Of a stretch of DNA of 64,000 nucleotides, positions 38,067 through 47,082 are shown piece by piece (the first letter of the stretch is position 1; every line of letters starts with the position of its first letter). Source of the DNA: Rossellomorea marisflavi. Lineage in GTDB: Bacteria > Bacillota > Bacilli > Bacillales > Bacillaceae_B. The DNA is taken from NCBI GenBank assembly GCA_003667865.1, contig CP033051.1, positions 62,001 through 126,000 of the forward strand, written 5' to 3'. The notes beneath the pieces are model-generated. The model did not search any database. It had not been told where the DNA came from and was given only the letters and a program-made list of their open reading frames with translations. Made by a program: the position numbers and the translations under genes.

Positions 38067-39002
38067 ATGAAAATCGTAAATAATATAGCGGACTTAATCG
38101 GAGATACTCCACTTGTAAAATTAAACCGCCTTAACCCACTTGGTGGAGCTGACGTATACGTGAAACTTGAATTCTATAACCCAAGTAAAAGTGTCAAAGA
38201 CCGTGCAGCCTTCAACATGATCATTGAAGCTGAAAAAGAAGGACTATTAAAAGAAGGCTCTACAATCATTGAACCGACTAGTGGAAACACAGGCATTGGC
38301 CTTGCCATGAATGCAGCAGCTCGAGGATACCGCTCCATTCTTGTAATGCCTGATACAATGACACAAGAACGAATAAATTTACTAAAAGCCTATGGTGCTG
38401 AGGTTGTCCTAACACCTGGCGACGAGAAAATGCCTGGGGCCATTCAAAAAGCAAAGGAACTAGCTGCTGAAATCCCAAATAGCTATCTTCCCATGCAATT
38501 TGAAAATCATGCAAACCCCGATGCTCACAGAACGTCTACAGCTATAGAAATTATTGAAGCGATGAAGGAAATTGGAAAACCTTTATCAGCATTTGTTGCT
38601 ACAGCGGGTACAGGTGGGACGATTACAGGAACTGGTGAGGTACTGAAAGAGCATTATGAGAATGTAGAAGTACACGTTGTTGAGCCTGCAGGTTCACCTG
38701 TTCTATCTGGTGGAAAACCTGGTAAGCACAAGCTTGTTGGAACAAGTCCAGGGTTTATCCCTGAGATTTTAAATGAAAATGTCTATAATGAAATACACAA
38801 GATTGAAGATGAGCAAGCATATGACATTACTAGACGAATGGCTAGTGAAGAAGGAATTCTAGTGGGACCGTCGTCAGGAGCTGCTTGCTATGCTGCCATT
38901 GAAGTAGCAAAACGTCTTGGACCAGATGATGTTGTTGTATGCATCGCATGTGACACAGGTGAGCGTTATTTATCTAGTGACTTATTTCGTTTTGAAGAGT
39001 AA
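38067..39002 (+). CDS. ytkP: PLP-dependent cysteine synthase family protein (YtkP)
   Basis: Fold-type II PLP enzyme of the O-acetylserine sulfhydrylase family. 311 residues from the ATG at 38067 (AAAGGAAG upstream), the length of B. subtilis YtkP. The cofactor lysine is in NPSKSVKDRAA, the substrate loop is EPTSGNTGIGLAM, and the phosphate cup is TAGTGGTITGTGE. The frame extends 7 residues further upstream without a good site. Whether it makes cysteine or another amino acid is not known; no S-box or CymR site was identified. Confidence 0.9.
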   Translation: MKIVNNIADLIGDTPLVKLNRLNPLGGADVYVKLEFYNPSKSVKDRAAFNMIIEAEKEGLLKEGSTIIEPTSGNTGIGLAMNAAARGYRSILVMPDTMTQERINLLKAYGAEVVLTPGDEKMPGAIQKAKELAAEIPNSYLPMQFENHANPDAHRTSTAIEIIEAMKEIGKPLSAFVATAGTGGTITGTGEVLKEHYENVEVHVVEPAGSPVLSGGKPGKHKLVGTSPGFIPEILNENVYNEIHKIEDEQAYDITRRMASEEGILVGPSSGAACYAAIEVAKRLGPDDVVVCIACDTGERYLSSDLFRFEE

Positions 39003-39050
39003 CTCGATCATTAAATAAGGATCTGTTTAAACAAAAAATGTAAGAAACAT

Positions 39051-39104
39051 AAAAAAAGCCTAACCCAAAACAAATACGCTAATGGGTTAGGCTTTTCTTT
39101 TACA
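39051..39104. terminator. Bidirectional terminator ytkP / dat
   Basis: AAAAAAGCCTAACCCA pairs with TGGGTTAGGCTTTTC across about 18 bases. Confidence 0.85.
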
Positions 39105-39120
39105 AAATTCATGACGATAA

Positions 39121-39990
39121 TTAAGAAATTGGATTTAAAATAGCATCCTGTATTTTTGCTTCAAAATGTTCTTGAAGGGCCTTCGTTACAAGACCAGGAA
39201 GTCCGTTACCAACTTCAACACCATCAATCTGTGTAATCGGTGTGATTTCAGCTGTCGTACTCGCAATAAATACTTCATCTGCTTTCCGTAAAGCATCAAG
39301 AGTGAATTCTTGCTCTTTTAAAGGTACATTTTGTTCCTTACAAATCTCAACGATATAGCGACGTGTTATTCCATTTAAGATTAGATTCGAAACTGGGTGT
39401 GAATAAATAACCCCATCAATAACAGCAAAGCAATTTGAGGACGACCCTTCTGTTACTGTTCCATCACGATGCATAATTGCTTCTAATGCTCCTGCTGCAT
39501 GCGCTTCTTGCTTTGCAAGAATACTTCCTAGGAGATTTAAACTCTTAATATCACAACGCAGCCAGCGAATATCTTCTACGATTTTTGCGCTTGCACCATT
39601 TTGTATTTGCTCCAATGGACGTGTCTTTTCACTTGTATAAGCAATGAGTGTCGCACTTTTCTCGTCTTGCGGAAAGTGATGCTGTCTAGAAGCGACTCCT
39701 CTTGAAACCTGAAGATAAATAATTCCATCTTGAATCTCGTTTTTTTGCAATAAATGCAAAAGCTTTTCCTTTAAACTACTACTTGAAAAAGGAATATGAA
39801 TGTTGATTTTCTCTGCACATTCATATAGTCTCTCCATATGTTCATTTAAAGCAAAGCATTTCCCTTCATACACACGAATCACTTCATAGATTCCATCCCC
39901 AAATTGATTTCCGCGGTCTTCAATATCTATCTTTGCAAACTCCCTCTCGACCACTTCATTGTTAATAAGAACATAGCTCATTCCAACCAT
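39121..39990 (-). CDS. dat: D-amino-acid aminotransferase
   Basis: PLP fold-type IV transaminase interconverting D-Ala and D-Glu with their keto acids; supplies D-Glu/D-Ala for peptidoglycan. 289 residues, with clear similarity to the Bacillus sp. YM-1 enzyme: DRGNQFGDGIYEVI, VEDIRWLRCDIKSLNLLG (the Lys of DIKSLN is the Schiff-base lysine) and TEGSSSNCFAVIDG. Two starts are possible (MVGMSYVL or MSYVL); GAGGGGAG lies just before the first, and the second matches the homologue better. It follows pepV with an 18-base gap. Confidence 0.93.
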   Translation of the reverse strand: MVGMSYVLINNEVVEREFAKIDIEDRGNQFGDGIYEVIRVYEGKCFALNEHMERLYECAEKINIHIPFSSSSLKEKLLHLLQKNEIQDGIIYLQVSRGVASRQHHFPQDEKSATLIAYTSEKTRPLEQIQNGASAKIVEDIRWLRCDIKSLNLLGSILAKQEAHAAGALEAIMHRDGTVTEGSSSNCFAVIDGVIYSHPVSNLILNGITRRYIVEICKEQNVPLKEQEFTLDALRKADEVFIASTTAEITPITQIDGVEVGNGLPGLVTKALQEHFEAKIQDAILNPIS

Positions 39991-40008
39991 ACTCCCCTCG
40001 TTATTTGA

Positions 40009-41427
40009 TTATTGCTTTGCTGCTAATTCATAAATAGCTTGAGCATAGATGGCTGTTGCTTTTAGAAGGTCCTCAATATACATGTATTCGTCCTTTTGAT
40101 GTGCAATGTCCTCTCTACCTGGGAACAAAGCTCCAAACGCAACACCCGATGCTAACGAACGTGCATACGTACCTCCTCCAATGCTTAACAACTTGCCTTC
40201 CTCACCCGTCTGCTCCTCATACACCTTCTTTAATGTTTGGATAAGAAGATCATCTTCTGGTACGTGGTGAGGCTTTGAATCAGAAAAATTTTCGATTACA
40301 AAATGATATTTGATTAAGGCTTCTTTCATGACATCTAAACCCTTTTGCAATTCAAATGTTACTGGATAACGCATGTTCAGTCCCAATCGTCCACCAGATT
40401 CTTTTGTAAATGATAATTTCCCAACATTAATAGTCAATTCCCCGGTAATATCATCTTGAAATTGAATCCCCAGTGCTTTTCCGCGCGAATCTTGGAAAAA
40501 GTAGGTTTTCGTGAAGTCAAAGAAGCTTTTTGCAGCACCACTTATATTCAAGCTAGATAAAAAGACTGCTAAGTATAAACCTGCATTTCTTCCTTTGTTT
40601 GGCTCCATACCATGTACAGATATCCCTTCAACTTCTAAAATGAGATTTCCATTCTCAATAAAATAGTTTCCTTTTAATTCCTGCTCCTTTAAGAAGGTTT
40701 CAAAATATTGAACCGTCTTCGTGTGATCTTCCTGCAATAATAGACTTGCTCGTGCAAAGTCAGGCACCATATTATATCGACGGCCTGATTCAAAAGTAAG
40801 AACTTCTAAGTCAGATTTACCTTGGTCAAAATGAGACAAATCCTGAACTAAATCATAATCTGCAATTCCTTTTTCAGCATATATAATTGGAAAATCAGCA
40901 TCTGGTGCAAAGCCCATAGAAGGCATTTCTTCTTTTTGAAAGTAATGTGATACACATCTCCATTCACTCTCTTCATCTGTACCAATAATCATGCGCACGC
41001 GCTTATGTAAAGGGACACCTAATTCTTTTACAATTTTCATTGCATAATATGCAGCCATTGTAGGTCCTTTATCATCAATAGCTCCACGGGCATAAATTTT
41101 CCCGTCTTTCACTTCTCCTGCATAAGGATCAACTGACCAACCATCTCCTTCTGGTACAACGTCAACATGACAAAGGATTCCTAATAGGTCTTCACCTTCA
41201 CCAAATTCTAAATGTCCAGCTAGGTTGTCTACATTTTTAGGCGTAAAACCATCCTTCTCTCCAAGTTCTAATAAATGTACTAGCGCTTCCTTTACTTCTT
41301 TCCCTAATGGAGCATCCTCTGTACTATTTTCTTCATCTAGGACACTTCTAATTTGCAATAATTTTTGAAGATCTTGAATCAGATCATCTTTTCTCTTTTC
41401 AACTTCTTCAGTCCAATTAATGTTCAT
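40009..41427 (-). CDS. pepV: Dipeptidase PepV (M20 family)
   Basis: Zn-dependent dipeptidase, cytoplasmic. 472 residues. M20 signatures: LLGILCHVDVVPEGDGW, ARGAIDDKGPTMAAYYAMKI, GTDEESEWRCVSHYF, and the dimerisation lid region in the middle. The B. subtilis counterpart is ytjP. GGAGG lies about 7 bases before the second in-frame ATG (MNINW), which I chose over the first. It probably forms an operon with dat; together they could recycle cell-wall dipeptides (inference). Confidence 0.93.
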   Translation of the reverse strand: MNINWTEEVEKRKDDLIQDLQKLLQIRSVLDEENSTEDAPLGKEVKEALVHLLELGEKDGFTPKNVDNLAGHLEFGEGEDLLGILCHVDVVPEGDGWSVDPYAGEVKDGKIYARGAIDDKGPTMAAYYAMKIVKELGVPLHKRVRMIIGTDEESEWRCVSHYFQKEEMPSMGFAPDADFPIIYAEKGIADYDLVQDLSHFDQGKSDLEVLTFESGRRYNMVPDFARASLLLQEDHTKTVQYFETFLKEQELKGNYFIENGNLILEVEGISVHGMEPNKGRNAGLYLAVFLSSLNISGAAKSFFDFTKTYFFQDSRGKALGIQFQDDITGELTINVGKLSFTKESGGRLGLNMRYPVTFELQKGLDVMKEALIKYHFVIENFSDSKPHHVPEDDLLIQTLKKVYEEQTGEEGKLLSIGGGTYARSLASGVAFGALFPGREDIAHQKDEYMYIEDLLKATAIYAQAIYELAAKQ

Positions 41428-42071
41428 GGTCATTCCTCCGGCAACTTCAGTCTTTATAATGACTCTATTGTATATCGAAACCTCTCTAAATCAAAATAGA
41501 AAATCAGTAAGTTATTTAAAATATCTGAAAATCGCTCAATTGGCACATATTTATCCTTTTCAAATAATACATAAATACTATAGGAGTAAAACAATAGAAA
41601 AGACTCCATTATTAAAGCTTTTTTCTATTACCTTTCCTATAAATTTATTAAATTCACATTAATTGTTTGTAAATTTAGACGATTTTCTAGAATTTTTTCT
41701 CAAGGAAGGGTAAAATGTAATTGTCTGACATCTTAACAGAAAAGCATTGGGCCCATTTCTTCCTATTAGGAAGGATCTCAAGCTTCTGCTCGTGTATTAC
41801 TTTGCAAACTTCCGAGCAAACCCTAGTCTTTTATTAAGCTATAAGAAAATGTAAAACAACTAAGCTTCAAACAATAAGGAAGTATATAAGTAAAGGACAA
41901 GGATTAGAAGCATTGAATCGTTATAGGGGCACCGAAGCGGCAATTTACTTCATGTAAAGCTGATATGTAAAGGGGTTGTCTGTGACACAAAATACATATT
42001 CATAACATCTTGAGTGAATTCGTGACAGTTTCGTAGTCTTGCCTTTGGAAATAAGATGAGGGAGTGGTTTT
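41428..42071. other. Long intergenic region with structured but unidentified sequence
   Basis: No supported gene on either strand. 41428-41700 is A/T rich with nothing visible. 41745-41835 is less A/T rich and shows TTCCTATTAGGAA and TGCTCG/CGAGCA pairings. At 41920-41950 there is ATAGGGGCACCGAAGCGGCA, reminiscent of riboswitch cores but matching none that I know. It could be a leader of ytzE or an independent RNA. Confidence 0.5.
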
Positions 42072-42293
42072 TTGAAACCTTCAACAAATCGTATGCTAAC
42101 TCGAATTAAATCTGTGTATATGTTCATTAAAGAACAAGGTACAGTATCAACCCAAGATCTAGTTAATGAGTTTGGCATTACTCCTCGCACAATTCAAAGA
42201 GATTTGAATGTGTTAGCCTACAATGACTTGGTAAAAAGTCCAAGTAGAGGCAGATGGACAACGACGAGTAAAAAAGTTAAGGTAACTTCATAA
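42072..42293 (+). CDS. ytzE: YtzE, small DeoR-type helix-turn-helix protein
   Basis: 73 residues, only the winged HTH: RMLTRIKSVYMFIKEQGTVSTQDLVNEFGITPRTIQRDLNVLAYNDLVKSPSRGRW. No ligand domain, so it may bind DNA constitutively or be a remnant DeoR protein. The start is TTG at 42072 with GAGGGAG about 8 bases upstream. Same short form as B. subtilis YtzE. It lies after a long unexplained leader region. Confidence 0.88.
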   Translation: MKPSTNRMLTRIKSVYMFIKEQGTVSTQDLVNEFGITPRTIQRDLNVLAYNDLVKSPSRGRWTTTSKKVKVTS

Positions 42294-42318
42294 GGATCAC
42301 TAAATTTATAAACATAAA

Positions 42319-42400
42319 TAAAGAGGCTATTCTATTTTGTTTCGCTTGTCCTAAAAGGGTCTATGCTAGCAAAACAGATTAGCCTCTCTTTTTTTCTTTA
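42319..42400. terminator. Bidirectional terminator ytzE / pseudouridine synthase gene
   Basis: AAAGAGGCTA-TTCTATTTTG pairs with CAAAACAGA-TTAGCCTCTTTTTTT around a 35-base loop. Confidence 0.78.
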
Positions 42401-43114
42401 TTATTCTCTATCTAGTAAGTTCGTAAGTTCCTCTTCCGTAAGCTCACGATATTCTCCAAGCTCGAGTTCTTCATCAAGCTTTAAAGGACCCATTGAAAGC
42501 CTCTGAAGATATACTACCCGCTTCCCAACAGCTTCAAACATTCTTTTTACTTGATGAAATTTCCCTTCAGTAATTGTTAACTCAATGTCCGAACGAATAC
42601 CTGATTTTAAAATGGTTAATTCTCCCGGCTTTGTTACATAACCATCATCTAACTCAACACCTTCTTTAAAAGCTTCAATATCCTTATCTGTTACCTCACC
42701 ATCAATAACAGCAAAATATGTTTTAGGGACGTGCTTTTTCGGAGAAAGCAATTGATGAGATAGCTGACCATCATTTGTAATGAGCAGTAACCCCTCTGTA
42801 TCTTTATCTAGTCGACCTACAGGGAAAGGATTAAATATTTGATGATCCGGTTCAAGCAAATCAATAACCGTTTGATCAACGGCATCCTCAGTTGCAGATA
42901 TGACACCAGGAGGCTTATTCATCATTAAGTAAACGAATTCACGATAATGTACCTCTTCCCCATAAATCGAAACGGTATCATTTTCAGGGTTAACATGAAG
43001 CTTGGCGTCTTTTACCATTTCATTATTAACCGTTACCCCGCCATCCTTTAATAGCTTCTTAACTTCTTTTCGACTACCATAGCCCATGTTTGCTAGTAGC
43101 TTATCTATTCTCAT
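42401..43114 (-). CDS. ytzG: RsuA-family 16S rRNA pseudouridine synthase (YtzG)
   Basis: 237 residues. N-terminal S4 RNA-binding domain (MRIDKLLANMGYGSRKEVKKLL), then the RsuA/RluB catalytic domain with GRLDKDTEGLLLITNDG, whose Asp is the catalytic nucleophile. The predicted target is a uridine in 16S rRNA by family; the exact site is not shown by sequence. GAAGGAGATG precedes the ATG. It is 35 bases downstream of ytgP on the same strand, so probably co-transcribed. Confidence 0.92.
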   Translation of the reverse strand: MRIDKLLANMGYGSRKEVKKLLKDGGVTVNNEMVKDAKLHVNPENDTVSIYGEEVHYREFVYLMMNKPPGVISATEDAVDQTVIDLLEPDHQIFNPFPVGRLDKDTEGLLLITNDGQLSHQLLSPKKHVPKTYFAVIDGEVTDKDIEAFKEGVELDDGYVTKPGELTILKSGIRSDIELTITEGKFHQVKRMFEAVGKRVVYLQRLSMGPLKLDEELELGEYRELTEEELTNLLDRE

Positions 43115-43149
43115 ATGTTCATCTCCTTCTATGTAAGGGCTATAACGAA

Positions 43150-44769
43150 TTATCCTATTCTTAGCCTTGTTCGAATTTTAGCTACTTTGTTACCGAATAG
43201 CTTCTCTGCAAGCTTCACTCGTAAGCTTAAATATCCATAGACTGCAGCACCAACTAGTGCACAGATTGTGATCATAATGATCGATTGGAATGTGGAGTCT
43301 GACTCAAGAAAACGATTAAGGAACTTATACACTACAATAACCACAACAGCCATAACTGTATTTAAGGCTAAAATCAGAATCGTTCTACGCACAATTAATT
43401 TAAACTGATATGCTGCATATTTTCGAATAACAACAATATTAATGAGCACAGCAACAAGATAACCAATTGCTGTTGCTAAGACAGCACCTTGTGTTTCAAA
43501 TGCTTTGATTAATGGGATATTTAAACTTAGTTTTAGTAATAATCCAACAAGTAAACTAAAGATTGTAAATCGTTGTTCATTTATTCCCTGTAAAATAGCA
43601 GCTGTTACCGCGTATAATGCAAACAGAATGGCAACAGGAGCATAGGTTCCTAATACATCTGTTCCTAAATCTGAAGGATGATAAAATACGGTATACATCG
43701 GCTCTGCAAGGATTGATAAACCAAGCGCTGCTGGCACCGTTAAGAATAATAAAATCTGAAAAGTGTTATCTATTTGACTCTTCATTTCTTTATAGTCTTG
43801 ATTCGTAAAAGACGACGTAATTGTTGGAATGAGCGTTAAAGAAAATGCCGTTGCGAGTGAAACTGGAATGATGACAAGCTTGTGCGTGTAGAAATTCAAC
43901 ACGGAAAACGCAATATCCGAAAAGTTTGCATTCCCAATCGCCGCCATTGCACGATTGAACGTTACCTGGTCTACTAATTGAAATAAAGGATTCGCAAGTC
44001 CAACAAAGATAAAGGGGACAGAATATGAAATAATTTCTTTATAAATATTTCCTAATGAAACATCCTCTTGACCCTTATCTTGCTCTAGAAGCTTATCAAG
44101 ATGCGGTTTTCTTTTAAACCAATACCAAATTAATACGAGTAAACTAGCAATTCCACCTATAAAAGCGGCAAAGGTTGCCACACTTATTGCTGTTGTAACA
44201 GAGCCGTCAAGAATATGTAGCACAACAAAAATTCCGCCAAGTAAAAAGACAATGCGGACAATTTGCTCTATGACTTGTGAGACAGCTGTTGGCCCCATTG
44301 ATTGATGCCCTTGAAAGAAACCACGTATTAAACTCATAAACGGGATGATAATTAATGCGAAGCTTACTGCTCTAATGACACTGGTTACTTGTTCTACAGT
44401 AACCTTTTGTTCATCACTAGGAATGGTCATTTCTGCAAAAACAGGAGCAAACAAATACATGACTAAGAATGAGAGAATTCCTGTCAGTGTCATAATCAAC
44501 AAGCCTGACCTGAAAAGCTTCCGTCCTACTGCATATTCTTCTATAGCATTGTATTTTGATATAAATTTTGAAACAGCTAATGGTACACCAGCTGTTGCGA
44601 TTGTCAAAAAGATTGTATATGGGACATATCCGTATTGGTAAAGTGAAGCACCTTCAGGATGCCCTTCTAATAAATCGTCAAATGGTATCACATAAAATAA
44701 CCCTAGAAACTTCGAAATAAAAGTACCTAATGTTAAGATAAACGTTCCTCTAATTAGTTTTGATGACAT
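43150..44769 (-). CDS. ytgP: Lipid II flippase MurJ (YtgP), polysaccharide biosynthesis transporter family
   Basis: 539 residues, about 14 membrane segments, MOP exporter superfamily. The B. subtilis orthologue (YtgP, renamed MurJ) moves lipid II across the membrane, redundantly with Amj. Opens MSSKLIRGTFILTLGTFISKFLGLFY; later VSQVIEQIVRIVFLLGGIF and VPAALGLSILAEP. The start is the ATG at 44769 with AAAGGATATTGT before it; the ten residues upstream in frame lack a site. It fits the cell-wall theme of the window. Confidence 0.92.
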   Translation of the reverse strand: MSSKLIRGTFILTLGTFISKFLGLFYVIPFDDLLEGHPEGASLYQYGYVPYTIFLTIATAGVPLAVSKFISKYNAIEEYAVGRKLFRSGLLIMTLTGILSFLVMYLFAPVFAEMTIPSDEQKVTVEQVTSVIRAVSFALIIIPFMSLIRGFFQGHQSMGPTAVSQVIEQIVRIVFLLGGIFVVLHILDGSVTTAISVATFAAFIGGIASLLVLIWYWFKRKPHLDKLLEQDKGQEDVSLGNIYKEIISYSVPFIFVGLANPLFQLVDQVTFNRAMAAIGNANFSDIAFSVLNFYTHKLVIIPVSLATAFSLTLIPTITSSFTNQDYKEMKSQIDNTFQILLFLTVPAALGLSILAEPMYTVFYHPSDLGTDVLGTYAPVAILFALYAVTAAILQGINEQRFTIFSLLVGLLLKLSLNIPLIKAFETQGAVLATAIGYLVAVLINIVVIRKYAAYQFKLIVRRTILILALNTVMAVVVIVVYKFLNRFLESDSTFQSIIMITICALVGAAVYGYLSLRVKLAEKLFGNKVAKIRTRLRIG

Positions 44770-44939
44770 ACAATATCCTTTCCTAAAAGAACCTGACAAA
44801 TTTAAACACTATCAGTAGTTTACTACTGTCACATCGAGAAGACAATTTTTTTTCGACAGTTGTAATCCACCCCCATCAGGTTTAAAATACTTTAGTATTA
44901 GAGGGACGGACCTCAAATTAATAAAGTTGGTGAAAGAAT

Positions 44940-46205
44940 ATGGATTATGATGTAATCATTATCGGAGGAGGACCCTCCGGTTTAATGGCAGCTATTGCAG
45001 CGGGTGAAGCGGGTGCCAAGGTGTTGCTGCTTGATAAAGGCTCAAAGCTTGGAAGAAAGCTAGCGATTTCTGGAGGCGGACGCTGTAATGTAACAAACCG
45101 CCTGCCAATAGATGAAATTATTAAACACATACCAGGAAACGGGCGTTTTTTATATAGTGCTTTTTCGGAATTTAATAATGAAGATATTATAAAATTCTTT
45201 GAAAAGCTTGGGATTCAATTAAAGGAAGAGGACCACGGACGAATGTTCCCTGTTTCAAACCGTGCTCAGGATGTTGTTGATGCATTGTTAAATAGAATGG
45301 ACGAGCTTGGTGTCCACGTTCGCAAAAATACAGCAGTTGGAGAGCTTATCTATGAAAACGGAAATGTGGCTGGTGTTGTATTAAAGGACGGAAAATCAAT
45401 TTCAGCTAAAGCTGTTGTTGTTGCAGCAGGTGGAAAATCAGTTCCTCACACAGGCTCTACTGGTGATGCCTATCCATGGGCAGAACAAGGAGGACATACG
45501 ATTACTGATTTATTTCCAACTGAAGTACCACTCACTTCAGATGAGCCTTTCATACGTAATAAAGAGCTACAAGGCTTGTCATTACGAGATGTGGCATTAA
45601 GTGTTCTTAACCCTAAAGGAAAAAAACTTGTTACTCATAAGATGGATATGATCTTCACGCATATTGGAATATCAGGTCCTGCCGTGTTACGTTGTAGTCA
45701 ATATGTTGTAAAAGCGATGAAGAAATGGGACTTACAACGTGTAACGATGGTGATTGACTCGTTCCCCGAGCAAAATGAAGAAGAAGTATTTCAAATGGTG
45801 TATAAAACCATAAAAGAAGATAGTAAAAAAGCGGTGAAAAATAGTTTAAAAGGACTCGTACCTGAGCGTCTATTATTGTTTTTACTGAAACGTGCTGAAA
45901 TGGAAGAGAACGAACAAGGCGACCAATTGTCCACAGAAAAAATTCGTACATTCGCTGGACTTTTAAAGCAATTTTCGTTTACAGTCAATGGAACATTGCC
46001 GATTGAGAAAGCGTTCGTAACCGGTGGCGGAGTCTCTGTAAAAGAAATTGAGCCAAGAACAATGGCTTCAAAGAAGACAGAAGGTCTCTTCTTTTGCGGA
46101 GAGGTATTGGATATTCACGGTTATACTGGTGGATACAACATTACTTCCGCATTGGTTACAGGAAGGTTAGCTGGACATAATGCTGGGTTGATGAGCGTAG
46201 AATAG
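44940..46205 (+). CDS. ytfP: NAD(P)/FAD-dependent oxidoreductase, HI0933/BaiN family (YtfP)
   Basis: 421 residues. N-terminal FAD motif [22 protein letters not shown], the family motif [12 protein letters not shown], and a C-terminal FAD-binding [19 protein letters not shown]. Flavoprotein of uncertain substrate; relatives were annotated as aminoacetone oxidase-like or BaiN. A weak GGTGAAAG precedes the ATG. Stand-alone gene ending in a strong bidirectional terminator. Confidence 0.93.
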   Translation: MDYDVIIIGGGPSGLMAAIAAGEAGAKVLLLDKGSKLGRKLAISGGGRCNVTNRLPIDEIIKHIPGNGRFLYSAFSEFNNEDIIKFFEKLGIQLKEEDHGRMFPVSNRAQDVVDALLNRMDELGVHVRKNTAVGELIYENGNVAGVVLKDGKSISAKAVVVAAGGKSVPHTGSTGDAYPWAEQGGHTITDLFPTEVPLTSDEPFIRNKELQGLSLRDVALSVLNPKGKKLVTHKMDMIFTHIGISGPAVLRCSQYVVKAMKKWDLQRVTMVIDSFPEQNEEEVFQMVYKTIKEDSKKAVKNSLKGLVPERLLLFLLKRAEMEENEQGDQLSTEKIRTFAGLLKQFSFTVNGTLPIEKAFVTGGGVSVKEIEPRTMASKKTEGLFFCGEVLDIHGYTGGYNITSALVTGRLAGHNAGLMSVE

Positions 46206-46218
46206 GTATTGGGCTGAA

Positions 46219-46264
46219 ATAAAAATGCTGCCACACACAATTTGTGTATGGCAGCATTTTTACT
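46219..46264. terminator. Bidirectional terminator ytfP / cse60-like gene
   Basis: AAAAATGCTGCCACACACAA pairs with TTGTGTATGGCAGCATTTTT, a near-perfect 20-bp stem. Confidence 0.9.
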
Positions 46265-46290
46265 AGAATAAGATAGGTTCAATGATCCGT

Positions 46291-46476
46291 CTATTTTTTA
46301 TAAACAACCATAGCAGAAAAACAATAAATCTGCTCATCATCATCTTCATCTGGCATCCCCGTCACGTGATACTTAATATCAATAACCTTTCCATCATCAA
46401 GCTTACTAAGAAATGAATTCATATCCTTTTCAAGATCCTTTTCATGTTCATAATCAAACACCTTTACTTGAATCAT
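46291..46476 (-). CDS. Cse60-like sporulation protein
   Basis: 61 residues, acidic. MIQVKVFDYEHEKDLEKDMN and the ending QIYCFSAMVVYKK match the small sporulation protein Cse60, which is sigma-E-controlled in B. subtilis. The function of the family is not known. GGGAGA lies upstream of the ATG. I could not find a convincing sigma-E promoter. In B. subtilis cse60 lies elsewhere, so this may be a paralogue or a relocated orthologue. Confidence 0.82.
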   Translation of the reverse strand: MIQVKVFDYEHEKDLEKDMNSFLSKLDDGKVIDIKYHVTGMPDEDDDEQIYCFSAMVVYKK

Positions 46477-46596
46477 CGTTCTCTCAGTCTCCCTATTGTT
46501 TTTAGCAATAGTGTAGACAATTTTCCGAAAATTAATACAAAGACAGATTGATAGAAATGTCGGGGATTAATAATGATCCTTTACCTTATCCCATAT

Positions 46597-46636
46597 AAAA
46601 AAGAGGTCTGTCTCTCAATTGAGGGACGGACCTTCA
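46597..46636 (-). terminator. ytwF terminator
   Basis: On the minus strand AAGGTCCGTCCCTC pairs with GAGAGACAGACCTC, followed by TTTTTT. Shares the GGGACGGACC block with three other sites. Confidence 0.85.
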
Positions 46637-46644
46637 ACATTACT

Positions 46645-46959
46645 TTAGTGTTTTGTTTCTGATTCGCCTGCCCATTGGAGCATGCCGCCTTCCATGTTGA
46701 CAACGTTGTAGCCTTGGTCTTGAAGGTAGGCACAGACATTGCCACTGCGGTTGCCAGAACGGCAAATGATGATGTATTGTTTGTCTTTGTCAAATTGATC
46801 TAATGACTCAGGGATCTCACCCATTTTAATGTGTTTTGCTTGTGGAATCATTCCCTCTGCTACTTCTTCATCTTCTCGAACATCGACAAGTAATAGCTCT
46901 TCGCCTTTTTCAAGCTTATTTTGAAGCTCTTCAGTCGTAATGGTTTTAATTTCACTCAT
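46645..46959 (-). CDS. ytwF: Rhodanese-like sulfurtransferase (YtwF)
   Basis: 104 residues, a single rhodanese domain. The active-site loop is CRSGNRSGNVCAYL, with the catalytic Cys in IIICRSGNRS. LLVDVREDEEVAEGMIPQA is the conserved N-terminal part. Probably carries persulfide sulfur in the cytoplasm. AAGGGTG precedes the ATG. It lies downstream of leuS on the same strand, separated by a terminator. Confidence 0.92.
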   Translation of the reverse strand: MSEIKTITTEELQNKLEKGEELLLVDVREDEEVAEGMIPQAKHIKMGEIPESLDQFDKDKQYIIICRSGNRSGNVCAYLQDQGYNVVNMEGGMLQWAGESETKH

Positions 46960-47033
46960 CGTAATCTAACACCCTTTCTATGTATCTGAACTCATTATAG
47001 CAGAGCCCCCCAGTTCCCCAAAATTCTGTGCAC

Positions 47034-47078
47034 AGAAAAAACAGCCACTGCTAATGCTCTAGCAGCGACTGTTACATT
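47034..47078 (-). terminator. leuS terminator
   Basis: On the minus strand AACAGTCGCTGCTAGAG pairs with CTCTAGCAG-like sequence (GCATTAGCAGTGGCTGTT), followed by TTTTC. Confidence 0.8.
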
Positions 47079-47082
47079 TCTA

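Noticed and set aside
41920-41950. Lysine-riboswitch-like GGGGC-ACCGAAGC
   Set aside because: The rest of the L-box core (AGAGGTGCGA and partner segments) is missing and the gene downstream is a small regulator.
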